A stretch of 64,000 nt of DNA from Chersky-840 sp963810195 (GCA_963810195.1 CAWEMO010000001.1:744001-808000), one strand, 5' to 3'; counted from the stretch's first letter, positions 16,902 through 26,483 are shown. Notes: generated by a model not told the origin, from the sequence alone. Made by a program: numbers and translations.

Positions 16902-17126
16902 GTGGATCTCGACGATGTGGCCGACCGGCTCGAGGCGATCGCCGAGGAGCTCGGTGACCTGGCTTTCGACCGGTTACGCGAGGCGAGCAGCATGGCGGGT
17001 CGCGGCGCCGCTCCCGATCCCGCCCTCGTCGCCGAGGAGAAGCGCCTCACCCGGGCACGACGTTCGGTGCAGAAGGCGGTGGTGACGCTGCGACGGACCC
17101 CGGGGCCCGCTCCCGAAGAACCCTAG
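16902..17126 (+). CDS. Small hypothetical helical protein
   Basis: 74 residues from GTG 16902, preceded by GGGGG. The sequence is amphipathic and helical (DDVADRLEAIAEELGDLAFDRLREA), with a basic second half and a Pro-rich end. It follows the acyl-CoA synthetase by 15 bases and is convergent with the LOG gene. Codon use fits its neighbours. I do not recognise a family. Confidence 0.55.
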   Translation: MDLDDVADRLEAIAEELGDLAFDRLREASSMAGRGAAPDPALVAEEKRLTRARRSVQKAVVTLRRTPGPAPEEP

Positions 17127-17149
17127 CGGCGCGCCGCCGGACGCGAGCG

Positions 17150-18349
17150 TCAGTCGACGAGCTCGTTCAGGGCGTCGATGAGCTGGCGGAGCCGCCCGTA
17201 GTGGATGCGGTCGAATCGCATGGCCACGCGAGGCAGCTCCACGTGGTCACTGCTCGAGCGTTCCGGGCCGAGCGCCTTGGTGGGACGGATGGACCCGCTC
17301 GCCACGATGTCGGCGAAGCGCTCGTTCAGCTCCGCCAGCTGGGCCCGGGAGGGAGCGACCCGCAAACGCATCACGAGCAGGTCGCCCACCCATCGGCAGG
17401 AGTGGTAGTTGCGGTAGAAGCCGAGCAGCTCGGCGGCGGCGGCGTCCACGTCGGAGGTGATCACGTACAGCGACCGGTCCTCGGGCGACACCAAGCCCCC
17501 CGTGGCCACTTCGGCGTCGAGGAATTCCTGCCAACCCTTCCAGTAGGTGCCCCCGGGGACGTCGAGCAACACCAAGGGAGCGGGTTGGGCCTTGCCGGTC
17601 TGCAGCAGGGTGAGGAGCTCGAAGGCCTCGTCGAGCGTGCCGAAACCGCCGGGGAGCACCGCGTATCCGTCGGACTCCTTGATGAGCATGAGCTTGCGGG
17701 TGAAGAAGTACCGCATCTCCACCAACTTGGGATCCTGGGCGATGAACTCGTTGGCTCCCTGCTCGTGGGGGAGTCGGATGTTGACCCCGAGGGACCGTTC
17801 CCTTCCCGCGCCCTGCATGGCCGCCGCCATGATGCCGGGACCGGCACCGGTGACGACCATCCACCCGTGGCTGGCCACGCGTTGGGCCAGGAGATTGGCC
17901 TGGAGGTAGAGCGGGTCGTCGGGGAGGGTGCGGGCCGAGCCGAAGAACGTGACCTTCTGCTCGTGGCGGAACGGCCGGAACACTCGGAACGCCTCGGCCA
18001 TCTCGGCCATCGCGGCGCGTGCCAACTTCAGATCGAGCGGGTCGGTGTGCTCCTCGGCCAGGTGGACGACGGTGCCGATGATCGACCGGTACAGGTCGCG
18101 CCGATGGGTCGCGCCCACCGAGTCCAGCAACTCGTCGACGAGGTTCTGCTCGCCCGCGTCGAGACGCTCGGCGGGGGTGACGCTCTCGAGCCCGGCGCTG
18201 TCGGCGGCGAGCGGTGGCACCAGGTCGGAGCCGCCCACACCGATCCCCTCGCCAGGTTCGCCCGTCGGCAGGTCGCGGGCGGGGCCGTCTGGCGTCGTGG
18301 CTTCGTCGCCGTCGCCGTCGCCGGGGCCCGGGCCGCTCACGTCCTGCAC
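17150..18349 (-). CDS. LOG-family (TIGR00730) Rossmann-fold protein
   Basis: 399 residues. A disordered acidic/Gly-rich N-terminus of about 60 residues and a helical region precede the LOG core: FFGSARTLPDD, VVTGAGPGIMAAAMQGAG and the signature PGGFGTLDEAFELL near residue 230. LOG proteins cleave the ribose phosphate from nucleotide monophosphates (cytokinin-activating type) and were long mislabelled lysine decarboxylases; the long bacterial subgroup has no settled role. The C-terminal 100 residues extend past the usual domain. Starts one base after the fbiC stop codon, so the two are probably co-transcribed. Confidence 0.82.
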   Translation of the reverse strand: MQDVSGPGPGDGDGDEATTPDGPARDLPTGEPGEGIGVGGSDLVPPLAADSAGLESVTPAERLDAGEQNLVDELLDSVGATHRRDLYRSIIGTVVHLAEEHTDPLDLKLARAAMAEMAEAFRVFRPFRHEQKVTFFGSARTLPDDPLYLQANLLAQRVASHGWMVVTGAGPGIMAAAMQGAGRERSLGVNIRLPHEQGANEFIAQDPKLVEMRYFFTRKLMLIKESDGYAVLPGGFGTLDEAFELLTLLQTGKAQPAPLVLLDVPGGTYWKGWQEFLDAEVATGGLVSPEDRSLYVITSDVDAAAAELLGFYRNYHSCRWVGDLLVMRLRVAPSRAQLAELNERFADIVASGSIRPTKALGPERSSSDHVELPRVAMRFDRIHYGRLRQLIDALNELVD

Positions 18350-18350
18350 C

Positions 18351-20633
18351 TCAGCAGGGGGCGGGCACGCGACCGTAGAGCGTCGTGCGCTGCTCGAGGC
18401 GCCGGCCCAGGGGTTCCACGAGGGACCGGAACCCCTCCTCGTCCATGAGCTGACCGTGGCTCGCCCCCGCCGCCCGCGAGATGTTCTCGTCCATGAGCGT
18501 GCCCCCGAGGTCGTTGACCCCGGCCTGCAGCGCCTGGAGCGCGCCCGCCGCGCCCATCTTGACCCAGCTCGTCTGGATGTTGGAGATGAAGCCGCGATAC
18601 GCGATGCGGCCCACCGCGTGCATCAGGAGCGTCTCGCGGAACGTCGGGCCCCGGCGCGCCTTGTGCTGCAGGTAGATGGGGGCGGCCATGTGGACGAAGG
18701 GCAGGGGGACGAACTCGGTGAAGCCGCCCGTCTCACGTTGCAGGGCCCGGGTCCGCACCAGGTGTCGGGCCCACGAGCGGGGACGTTCCACGGAGCCGAA
18801 CATGATGGTGACGTTCGATCGCAGTCCGATGCTGTGTGCCGCCCGGTGGGCCTCGAGCCACTGGTCGGTGTTGATCTTGTCGGGGCACAGCACGGCGCGG
18901 ACCTCGTCATCGAGGATCTCCGCGGCGGTGCCCGGCAGCGTGGCCAGGCCGGCTTCTTTGAGTCGCCGCAGGTAGTCGACGAGCGGCTCGCCGAGGCGTC
19001 GGGCCCCCTCGGTCACCTCGAGCGCGGTGAACCCGTGGATGTGGATGCGCTCCGACGCCTCTCGGACGGCTCGGATCACCTCGAGGTAGTAGTCGCCGTC
19101 GAAGCGGGGGTGGATACCGCCTTGCAGGCACACCTCGGTGGCACCGGCCGCTTCGGCCTCGGCGACCCGCTCGGTGATGTCGCTGAGCTCGAGCAGGTAG
19201 GGGGCGCCGCGGAGGTTCAGCGACAGCGGTCCCTTGGAGAACGCACAGAACCGGCACTTGAAGGTGCACACGTTCGTGTAGTTGATGTTGCGGTTGGCCA
19301 CCCAGGTCACTACGTCACCGACCTCGTCCCGACGCAACTGGTCGGCGACCTCGGCCACGGCGCGCACTTCGGGGCCCCGGGCCGAGAACAGCGTGACGAT
19401 CTCGTCCTCGCCGACCTCCTGGCCGAGACTCACCCCGGCCAGCACCTCGGCCACGGCGCCGCCGACGCCGGTGTGGCCGCGCCCCGCGACGCCGGGAGCG
19501 GAGCCGACGAGCGTGGGCGGGGGCGCCACGCCTCCGGAGCACCACGGGTCCTCGCGTCCCAGCCCTTCCGCATCGAGGCGGTCGAGGACGGGGAACCGCA
19601 TGGCCGGGTCGAGCCAGCGCTCCGACGCACGCGCGTACTCGGGATAGACGGTGAGGCGCGCCGCCAGTGTCAGCCCGGCGGCCTCGGTCGCCTCGCGCAG
19701 CACCTCCAGCGCCGGCCAGGCGCGTTCGGGGTTCACGTGGTCGAGGGTCACCGGGGAGACCCCGCCCCAGTCGTCGAGCCCCGAGGCCAGCAGCGGGCCC
19801 AGGTCGTCGGAGAGGTTCGGCGGTGCCTGGACGTGCACCTCGGACGGGAGCACCAGCCGGGCGACGGCGACGGTCCACCACAGTTCCTCGGGAGGGCACG
19901 GCGGGTGGTCGTGCATGGCGGTCCCCGGTTTGGGGAGGAAGTTCTGGACGATGACCTCCTGGACGTGTCCGTGGAGGCGGTACGCGTCGGCGATGGCGCC
20001 GAGGGTGCGGACCCGCTCGGCGCGCGACTCGCCGATCCCGACGAGGACACCGGTCGTGAACGGGATGGCGAGCGTGCCCGCCGAGTGCAAGGTGGAGAGC
20101 CGTCGCTCGGGGGTCTTGTCGGGGGCTCCCCGGTGACACGCCAGGTCGGGGTCGAGCGACTCGAGCATCATGCCCTGACTGGCGGAGACGGGTCGCAGCC
20201 TTGCCAGGTCGTCCTCGCCGAGCGCGCCCGCGTTGGCGTGGGGGAGCAGGCCCGTTTCGTCGCGCACCAGCGCGCACATGGCCGCCAGGTACTCGACCGT
20301 CGATCCGTACCCCTGCTCGTCGAGCCAGGCGCGCGCCGCGGGGTAACGCTGCTCGGGTGCTTCGCCCAGTGTGAACAGGGCCTCGTGACAGCCTGCCGCC
20401 GCGCCGGCGCGTGCCACGGTCAGCACCTCCTCGGGCGACAGGTACGGGGTCCGGACCCGGGCAGGTGGTTTGGCGAAGGTGCAGTAGCCGCACCGGTCGC
20501 GACACAGCATCGTGAGCGGGATGAAGACCTTCGGCGAGTACGTGACCCGGTTCCCGTGCACCTGTGCCCGAACCGTCCGCGCTTGCGCCTGCAAGTCCGT
20601 CAGGGTGGCCTCGAGAAGGTCGTCGGGGGCCAC
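18351..20633 (-). CDS. fbiC: FO synthase FbiC (fused CofG-CofH)
   Basis: Makes 7,8-didemethyl-8-hydroxy-5-deazariboflavin, the chromophore of F420, from tyrosine and a ribityl-uracil. Two radical-SAM modules are visible: CofG-type at the N-terminus with C44, C48, C51 (CRDRCGYC) and CofH-type with C456, C460, C463 (CTFKCRFC). 760 residues from GTG 20633, which I chose because TAAGGT ends seven bases upstream in the leaderless pattern seen at many genes here; an ATG at 20666 would add 11 residues. Fused as in most actinobacteria. Cytoplasmic, oxygen-sensitive clusters. Downstream of pgl by 49 bases. Confidence 0.95.
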   Translation of the reverse strand: MAPDDLLEATLTDLQAQARTVRAQVHGNRVTYSPKVFIPLTMLCRDRCGYCTFAKPPARVRTPYLSPEEVLTVARAGAAAGCHEALFTLGEAPEQRYPAARAWLDEQGYGSTVEYLAAMCALVRDETGLLPHANAGALGEDDLARLRPVSASQGMMLESLDPDLACHRGAPDKTPERRLSTLHSAGTLAIPFTTGVLVGIGESRAERVRTLGAIADAYRLHGHVQEVIVQNFLPKPGTAMHDHPPCPPEELWWTVAVARLVLPSEVHVQAPPNLSDDLGPLLASGLDDWGGVSPVTLDHVNPERAWPALEVLREATEAAGLTLAARLTVYPEYARASERWLDPAMRFPVLDRLDAEGLGREDPWCSGGVAPPPTLVGSAPGVAGRGHTGVGGAVAEVLAGVSLGQEVGEDEIVTLFSARGPEVRAVAEVADQLRRDEVGDVVTWVANRNINYTNVCTFKCRFCAFSKGPLSLNLRGAPYLLELSDITERVAEAEAAGATEVCLQGGIHPRFDGDYYLEVIRAVREASERIHIHGFTALEVTEGARRLGEPLVDYLRRLKEAGLATLPGTAAEILDDEVRAVLCPDKINTDQWLEAHRAAHSIGLRSNVTIMFGSVERPRSWARHLVRTRALQRETGGFTEFVPLPFVHMAAPIYLQHKARRGPTFRETLLMHAVGRIAYRGFISNIQTSWVKMGAAGALQALQAGVNDLGGTLMDENISRAAGASHGQLMDEEGFRSLVEPLGRRLEQRTTLYGRVPAPC

Positions 20634-20682
20634 GGCGGTCACCTTACCCGTCGCCCTCGGCGCCATCGCCCGGTCGCGCCCT

Positions 20683-21375
20683 TCAGCTGTCGGCAGGGCC
20701 CGTCCGACCCGCCGCCTCCCGGTCGACGAGCCACAGGACCTGGCGAGCCCGCACGCGGGCCCCGGGGAGCTCCGCGCCGCCGGAGATAGCGGCGAAGGCC
20801 TCGTGCTTGGAGGGGCCGGACACGGTGAACACCACCAAGAGCGCGCGCGCCAGGGCTTCCAGGGTGAGTGTCATGCGCTGGTGGGGGTTGCGGTCGTTGG
20901 GGTCCACCGAGCTGACCACGAGACGCCCCGGGGGGGCGTCGAGGGCGGTCGACCCCGGGAACAGGGAGGCGGTGTGGCCGTCGGGCCCGAGGCCGAGGTG
21001 GACGACGTCGAACGCGGCGAGCGGGGTGATGAGTCGCTCGTAGGCCTCGGGCCCCTCGTCGCAGGACATGGGGTGGAACGCGCCCACTCCTCCGACGGGG
21101 TCGATCAACGACTCGCGCACCAGGCGCTGGTTGGCGTCGGGGTCGTCGGGCGCGACGCAGCGCTCGTCACCCATGTAGATGTCCACGAGCGACCAGTCGA
21201 CCCGGCCCGATCCCGCCTGGGCCAGACGTTCGTAGCAGCGCCGGGCCGTGGGGCCCCCCGACAGCACCAGGGAGAAGCGCGGCCCGGTACGGGCTGCGTA
21301 CGACGTCAGGACGGTCTCTGCGAACGCGGACGCGACGTCGGAGACCACGTCGACGGTGCCCGGTGGCCCGCTCAC
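20683..21375 (-). CDS. pgl: 6-phosphogluconolactonase
   Basis: 230 residues from GTG 21375, whose GTGA overlaps the TGA of zwf, indicating translational coupling. The protein belongs to the NagB-like fold: LVLSGGPTARRCYERL (sugar-phosphate loop), MGDERCVAPDDPDANQR and LGLGPDGHTASLFPG are the DevB/Pgl signatures. It hydrolyses 6-phosphogluconolactone made by Zwf. The Arg-rich sequence further upstream in this frame lies inside zwf and is not part of the protein. Last gene of the pentose-phosphate operon. Confidence 0.93.
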   Translation of the reverse strand: MSGPPGTVDVVSDVASAFAETVLTSYAARTGPRFSLVLSGGPTARRCYERLAQAGSGRVDWSLVDIYMGDERCVAPDDPDANQRLVRESLIDPVGGVGAFHPMSCDEGPEAYERLITPLAAFDVVHLGLGPDGHTASLFPGSTALDAPPGRLVVSSVDPNDRNPHQRMTLTLEALARALLVVFTVSGPSKHEAFAAISGGAELPGARVRARQVLWLVDREAAGRTGPADS

Positions 21376-22931
21376 GGTTCGTGCCACTGGCGCAACTCGC
21401 GTGCCAGCAGCGAATCGGCCTCCTTGGGTCCCCACGTTCCGGCGGCGTACTGCGACAGGGGCACGCCGTCCTGGCTCCAGGCTTCGAGAAGCGGGTCCAC
21501 GATCTGCCACGCCCGCTCGACCTCGTCGGTCCGGATGAAGAGCGTGGCGTCGCCCACCATCACGTCGTGGAGCAGTCGCTCGTACCCTCCCGCCGTCGTG
21601 CCCGGGAAGGCCTGGGCGTAGCTGAAGTCCATGTCCACCGAACGCAGGCGGAACGCCTCACCCGGGACCTTGGCCCCGAAGAGCAGACAGATCCCTTCGT
21701 CGGGCTGGATGCGCAGTTGCAGCATGTTCGGGCGCAAATCACGGGTGAGCTTGCTGCCGAAGGCGAGGTGGGGGACCCGCTGGAACTGCAGGACGACCTC
21801 GGTGGCGCGCAGGGGGAGGCGCTTTCCGGTGCGGATGTAGACGGGAACCCCCGCCCACCGCCAGTTGTCGACGGCCAGCCGCAGCGCCACGAAGGTCTCG
21901 GTGCGGCTCCTCGGATCGACACCTTCCTCTTCGCGGTAGCCGACGACGGGGTCACCGTTGATCACGCCGGCGGTGTACTGCCCGCGCACCGAGTTGATGA
22001 CCGCCTCGTCGACATCGGGGACCATCACCGCCCGCAGGAGCTTCACCTTCTCGTCGCGGATCCCCTGGGCGTCGACGGTGGCGGGAGGCTCCATGAGCGT
22101 GAGGGCGAGGACCTGCATGACGTGGTTCTGGACGATGTCGCGCAGCGCGCCGGCCGTCTCGTAGAAGCCGCCCCGATGCTCGACCCCGAGCTCCTCGGCC
22201 ACCGTGATCTGGATGGAGTCCACGTAGCGGCGGTTCCAGATGGGCTCGAAGATGGCGTTGCCGAAACGCAGGGCCAGGACATTCTGCACCGTCTCCTTGC
22301 CCATGTAGTGGTCGATGCGGAAGATCTGGTCCTCTTCGAACGCGCCGTGCAACGTGGCGTCGAGCGCCCGGGCGCTGTCGAGATCGCGCCCGAAGGGCTT
22401 CTCCACCACGATCCGGGCGAAGCCGCCCCCGGCGCCCGGGGCGTTGCAACCGTGCTCGGCGAGGGCGGTGGCCACTTCGCCGAACATCGCGGGGATGGTG
22501 GCCAGGTAGTACACGCGGTTGCCCGCGGTCCCCAGCTTGGCATCGGCCTCGTCGAGCACCTGCTTCAACTTGTCGAAGGTCGGCTTCTGCCCGTACTCGC
22601 CTGCCACGTAGCGGAACCGGGACACGATCTCACGCCAGTAGTGGCCTGCGAAGGGTGCCGCGTCGATGGCCACCTGGCGGAACTGTTCGTCGCTCCACTG
22701 CGTGCGCGCCACGCCCACGACGGTGAACCCCTCGGGGAGTGCCTTGTGCTCGGCCAGGGCGGCGATGGCGGGCAGGAGCTTGCGTGACGCCAGGTCGCCC
22801 GAAGCTCCGAACACCACCAGGACGAGCGGCGGCGGGGGGTCGACGGCGTCGAGGGTGTGAGCGACCTCGGGGACCGGCTGCTGGTCGTCGATGTCGGCGG
22901 TCTCGATGACGGCGGTGGCGTCCGGGGTCAC
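21372..22931 (-). CDS. zwf: Glucose-6-phosphate 1-dehydrogenase
   Basis: 519 residues from GTG 22931, overlapping the gnd stop as GTGA. The NADP-binding motif FGASGDLASRKLLPA begins near residue 46. The substrate site RIDHYMGKETVQN carries the catalytic His and Lys. A 45-residue polar N-terminal extension precedes the Rossmann motif. It oxidises glucose-6-phosphate to the lactone and yields NADPH. Cytoplasmic. Coupled on both sides by 4-base overlaps. Confidence 0.95.
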   Translation of the reverse strand: MTPDATAVIETADIDDQQPVPEVAHTLDAVDPPPPLVLVVFGASGDLASRKLLPAIAALAEHKALPEGFTVVGVARTQWSDEQFRQVAIDAAPFAGHYWREIVSRFRYVAGEYGQKPTFDKLKQVLDEADAKLGTAGNRVYYLATIPAMFGEVATALAEHGCNAPGAGGGFARIVVEKPFGRDLDSARALDATLHGAFEEDQIFRIDHYMGKETVQNVLALRFGNAIFEPIWNRRYVDSIQITVAEELGVEHRGGFYETAGALRDIVQNHVMQVLALTLMEPPATVDAQGIRDEKVKLLRAVMVPDVDEAVINSVRGQYTAGVINGDPVVGYREEEGVDPRSRTETFVALRLAVDNWRWAGVPVYIRTGKRLPLRATEVVLQFQRVPHLAFGSKLTRDLRPNMLQLRIQPDEGICLLFGAKVPGEAFRLRSVDMDFSYAQAFPGTTAGGYERLLHDVMVGDATLFIRTDEVERAWQIVDPLLEAWSQDGVPLSQYAAGTWGPKEADSLLARELRQWHEP

Positions 22932-23842
22932 GACTTGGGCCCGCCCTCGGTGAACACCGCGTGTCCCCCGAACTGGTTGCGCAAGGCGGCGACGAGGCGG
23001 TTGGAGTACGAGTCCTGGTCCCGCGACGCGAAGCGCTGGTAGAGCGACGCCGTGATCACCGGCGCCGGCACGCCGCGGGCGATCGCCTCGAGCGCGGTCC
23101 AGCGGCCCTCGCCCGAGTCCACCACCACGCCCTCGACGTGCTCGAAGCCCGACCCCGGGGCCAGGGCGCGCTCGGTGAGCTCGAGGAGCCACGAGCGCAC
23201 CACCGATCCGTACCGCCAGATCGACGCGATCTCATGGGGGTCGAGGGAGAACTCGTCGGCCTTCTGCATGAGCTCGAAGCCCTCGCCGTAGGCCTGCATG
23301 AGTCCGTACTCGATGCCGTTGTGGACCATCTTCACGAAGTGCCCGGCGCCCACGGGCCCCACGTGCGCGTAGCCGCCCTCGGGTGCCAGCGCCAGGAATG
23401 CCGGCTCACAGATGTCCACGACCGACTTCTCGCCGCCCACCATGAGGCAGTAGCCGTTGGCGAGGCCCCACACCCCGCCCGAGGTGCCGGCGTCGACGAA
23501 GCCGATGCCCTTCTCGGCCAGCGAAGCGGCGGTGGGCGCGGCCTCCTTGTAGTTGGAGTTGCCTCCGTCGATGACGGCGTCGCCGCGCTCCATGAGGCCC
23601 TTCAGGGTGTCGATGGTGGAGGTGGTGGGGGGCCCGGCCGGCACCATCACCCATGCCACGCGGGGCGCGTCGAGCTTGGCCACCATCTCGGCCAGGGTGG
23701 AGGCGGTCTCGGCGCCCTTGGCGGCCACGGCCGCCCGAGCCTCGTCGGACAAGTCGAACGCCACGACCTGGTGGCCCTTCTCGATGAGCCGCTGGGTCAT
23801 GTTCGCCCCCATCTTCCCCAGGCCCACCATGCCGATCTTCAT
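22928..23842 (-). CDS. gnd: 6-phosphogluconate dehydrogenase (short, decarboxylating)
   Basis: 304 residues, the short Gnd type (about 300 rather than 470 residues) that is often NAD-preferring. MKIGMVGLGKMGANM is the dinucleotide site. VIDGGNSNYKEA is the substrate loop. FVKMVHNGIEYG contains the catalytic Lys and the His-Asn pair. It converts 6-phosphogluconate to ribulose-5-phosphate plus CO2. GAAAGGG lies upstream of ATG 23842. The spacer to pgi consists largely of a 14-bp tandem repeat. Confidence 0.95.
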   Translation of the reverse strand: MKIGMVGLGKMGANMTQRLIEKGHQVVAFDLSDEARAAVAAKGAETASTLAEMVAKLDAPRVAWVMVPAGPPTTSTIDTLKGLMERGDAVIDGGNSNYKEAAPTAASLAEKGIGFVDAGTSGGVWGLANGYCLMVGGEKSVVDICEPAFLALAPEGGYAHVGPVGAGHFVKMVHNGIEYGLMQAYGEGFELMQKADEFSLDPHEIASIWRYGSVVRSWLLELTERALAPGSGFEHVEGVVVDSGEGRWTALEAIARGVPAPVITASLYQRFASRDQDSYSNRLVAALRNQFGGHAVFTEGGPKS

Positions 23843-23855
23843 GTCGTCCGCCCTT

Positions 23856-23897
23856 TCGCCGTCATCCGCTCGCCGTCATCCGCTCGCCGTCATCCGA
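23856..23897. repeat. Three tandem copies of a 14-bp unit at the pgi-gnd junction
   Basis: The unit TCGCCGTCATCCGC occupies 23856-23869 and 23870-23883, and with one change 23884-23897. On the coding (minus) strand each copy contains GGATGACGG. The third copy holds the pgi stop codon, so the array looks like a duplication of the end of pgi that lengthened the intergenic spacer. Confidence 0.85.
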
Positions 23898-25299
23898 TCG
23901 CGTCGAGGTCGCCGGTCGCCACCCGCAGGACCCGCCGCCCGTGCGCGAGCAGGCTCTGGTGGTCACCGATGGACTGGGCCGAGATGAGCGTCCCGAAGTC
24001 GTAGGGCGCGCCGGGCACCGGCACCTCGGGCATGGGGTTGTCGTCGACAATCTGCACGGCCACGACGGTGTCGGGTCCACCCTTGTGGAGCTGGCCGGTC
24101 GAGTGCAGAAAGCGCGGTCCGTAGCCGACGGTGGTGGCGACGCCCCCCAGGTGGTCGCGCACCTGGCGCCGCAGCGACTCCAGGGCGGCGTCCTGGCCGA
24201 AGGGGACATAGGCCTGGAGCGACACGTAGTCACCGGGTTGCACCGTGGCGGTGAGCCACGCCAGGACCTCGGAGGGGGCGCCGGTCTGCACCTCCGGCAG
24301 CGGGAGCCTGGCGAGCACGTCGTTGGTGTTCTTCTTCGACTCCGCCACGTTGGGCTCGTCGAAGGGGTCGATCCCGAGCACGTGCCCGCACAGCGCGGTG
24401 GCGACCTCCCAGCGGTAGAACTGCTCGCCGAGGTCGGCCGGGCCGTCCTGATGCAGCGGGACCACGTGGCGGTCGGGGCCGGTCTCGGGCTCGGTGGTGG
24501 GGACCGGTACGCAGCCCGTGCCCTGCTTCCCCGTGGACTCGGCGATCAGCTGTTCGACCCACAGGCCGAACGACGCGTACTCGGGCGGCACGACGATGGT
24601 CACCTTGTCGCGCCCGGCCCGGGCGTCCTCGCCCATGGCCATCCCCAACCCGGCGGCCTCCTCGAGATCGGTGCTCAGCGCGCGCCCACAGAGCTCGGCG
24701 ACGTCGTAACCGATGAGCGCGGCCGGGACCATCCCGAAGTACGACAGCACCGAGTAGCGGCCGCCGATGTCGGGAGGGTTGGCGAAGCAGCGGTGAAAGC
24801 CGCGCTCGGCCGCCAGTGTGGCCAGGGGCGTGCCGGGGTCCGTGATGGCCGCGTAGCGGGTGGGGTCGGGGAGCTGCGCCCAGACGTGGCCGAGCAGGGC
24901 GTTGGGCTCGAGCGTGGTGCCCGACTTCGACGACACCAGCACGAAGGCGTCGGAGAGGTCGAGCGAGGAGACCGTGACGGGGTGGGTGGTGTCGCACACC
25001 ACGAGGCGCCGGCGCGCCTGTCCGGGCCCCTCCGGTGTGCCGGTGGCGCTGAGCACCGCCTCGAGCACCGCCGGCCCGAGCGAGGAGCCCCCCATCCCCA
25101 ACAGCACCACCGTGGACTGCTCGATGCCGGCCGCCCACGCCTTCAGGTCGTCGGCCTCGGCGGCGATGCGGCGCGGGACGTCGAGCCATCCCAGCCGGTT
25201 GGCCGACACGTTGCCCGCGGGCCACAGCCCGGGGTCCCGGTCGAGCAGCCGGGGCACGAGGGTGCGGGCGTCGTCGACCACGCGCCGCTCTTCAGGCAC
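23890..25299 (-). CDS. pgi: Glucose-6-phosphate isomerase
   Basis: 469 residues. VVLLGMGGSSLGPAVL, the SSKSGTTLEPN phosphate loop, and GGRYSVLSYFGMVPAALIGYD belong to the SIS-fold isomerase. The sequence resembles the Pgi half of the transaldolase-Pgi fusions found in some bacteria. Here the two genes are separate but overlap by 8 bases (start 25299, tal stop 25292), consistent with a recently split or about-to-fuse arrangement. It interconverts glucose-6- and fructose-6-phosphate. Confidence 0.93.
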   Translation of the reverse strand: MPEERRVVDDARTLVPRLLDRDPGLWPAGNVSANRLGWLDVPRRIAAEADDLKAWAAGIEQSTVVLLGMGGSSLGPAVLEAVLSATGTPEGPGQARRRLVVCDTTHPVTVSSLDLSDAFVLVSSKSGTTLEPNALLGHVWAQLPDPTRYAAITDPGTPLATLAAERGFHRCFANPPDIGGRYSVLSYFGMVPAALIGYDVAELCGRALSTDLEEAAGLGMAMGEDARAGRDKVTIVVPPEYASFGLWVEQLIAESTGKQGTGCVPVPTTEPETGPDRHVVPLHQDGPADLGEQFYRWEVATALCGHVLGIDPFDEPNVAESKKNTNDVLARLPLPEVQTGAPSEVLAWLTATVQPGDYVSLQAYVPFGQDAALESLRRQVRDHLGGVATTVGYGPRFLHSTGQLHKGGPDTVVAVQIVDDNPMPEVPVPGAPYDFGTLISAQSIGDHQSLLAHGRRVLRVATGDLDAIG

Positions 25300-26422
25300 C
25301 GGCCGACAGGGCGTTGGCCTTGTCGGACAGCTTCTGGATCAGCTCGTCGAAGGACTTGGCGAAGCTCGCCACCCCTTCGTCCTCGAGGGTGCGGGCCACG
25401 TCGGCCATGTCCACGCCGGCGGCCTCGATGCGCCGCAGCGCTGCGGTGGCGGCGTCGGGGTCGGCGTCCACCGTGCGGGCCGGGGTCCCGTGGTCGAGGA
25501 AGGCGGCGATGGTCTCGTCGGGCATCGTGTTCACCGTGTCGGGGCCGATGAGCGTGTCCACATAGGCGAGGTCGGGATAGGCGGGGTTCTTGGTGGAGGT
25601 CGATGCCCACAGGGGCCGTTGCACCTTGGCCCCTTTGGCTGCCAGCGCCTCCCACCGCGCCCCGGAGAAGCGCTGTGCGAAGAGCGCGTAGGCGCGCCTG
25701 GCCTGGGCGACGGCCGCCGTGCCCCGCAGCGACAGGATCTCCCGGGCACGCGCCGGTTCGCCCTGGGTGGCCAGGGTGTCGAGGCGCCGGTCGACCTCGG
25801 TGTCGACCCTGCTCACGAAGAACGACGCCACGCTGCGCACCGTCGACAGGTCGGCGACGCCAGATCCGGCGAGGTCCTCGAGGCCTCCCAGGTAGGCCTC
25901 GACCACTTCGTCGTAGCGCTCCAGGCTGAACAGCAAGGTGATGTTGATGCTGCGCCCCTCGCCGAACATGGCGCGGATGGCGGGCACGCCCTCGGCCGTC
26001 GCCGGGATCTTCACGTAGAGGTTGGGCTCGGCGATGAGCTCGTGGAAGTGCCGGGCCGCCTTGATGGTGCCCTCGGTGTCGTGGGCCAGGCTGGGGGCCA
26101 CCTCCAGCGAGACGTAGCCGTCGACGCCGTCGGAGCTCTCGTGCACGGGCGCCAGGACCGCCAACGCGTCGCGGATGTCGGTCACGACGAGCTCCCAGTA
26201 CGCCTCCTCGACGGTGTGCGTGGCCAGCAGGTCGCCGAACTGCTCGTCGTAGTCGCTGCCGCCCTCGATGGCCTTGGCGAAGATCGTGGGGTTCGAGGTC
26301 ACTCCACGGATGCCCTCGTCCACGAGCTCGGCCAGCCGCCCGTCGTGCAGGTAGTCGCGTCGGAGGTTGTCGAGCCAAGGGCTCTGGCCCTGTTGCTCGT
26401 ACAGGTCGTGGAGCTTGGTCAT
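25292..26422 (-). CDS. tal: Transaldolase
   Basis: 376 residues, transaldolase subfamily 2 as in actinobacteria. The Schiff-base lysine is K138 in NLYVKIPAT. VTSNPTIFAKAI (41-52), INITLLFSLERY and WASTSTKNPAYPD are conserved. It transfers dihydroxyacetone units between sedoheptulose-7-phosphate and glyceraldehyde-3-phosphate. ATG 26422 follows tkt by 61 bases; pgi overlaps its end by 8 bases. Confidence 0.96.
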   Translation of the reverse strand: MTKLHDLYEQQGQSPWLDNLRRDYLHDGRLAELVDEGIRGVTSNPTIFAKAIEGGSDYDEQFGDLLATHTVEEAYWELVVTDIRDALAVLAPVHESSDGVDGYVSLEVAPSLAHDTEGTIKAARHFHELIAEPNLYVKIPATAEGVPAIRAMFGEGRSINITLLFSLERYDEVVEAYLGGLEDLAGSGVADLSTVRSVASFFVSRVDTEVDRRLDTLATQGEPARAREILSLRGTAAVAQARRAYALFAQRFSGARWEALAAKGAKVQRPLWASTSTKNPAYPDLAYVDTLIGPDTVNTMPDETIAAFLDHGTPARTVDADPDAATAALRRIEAAGVDMADVARTLEDEGVASFAKSFDELIQKLSDKANALSAGA

Positions 26423-26483
26423 GGTGCTCCCTTCTGGCCGGGACCGGCGCCGTGGACGCGGCGCCGCCGGCGGTGAGTCCGTG

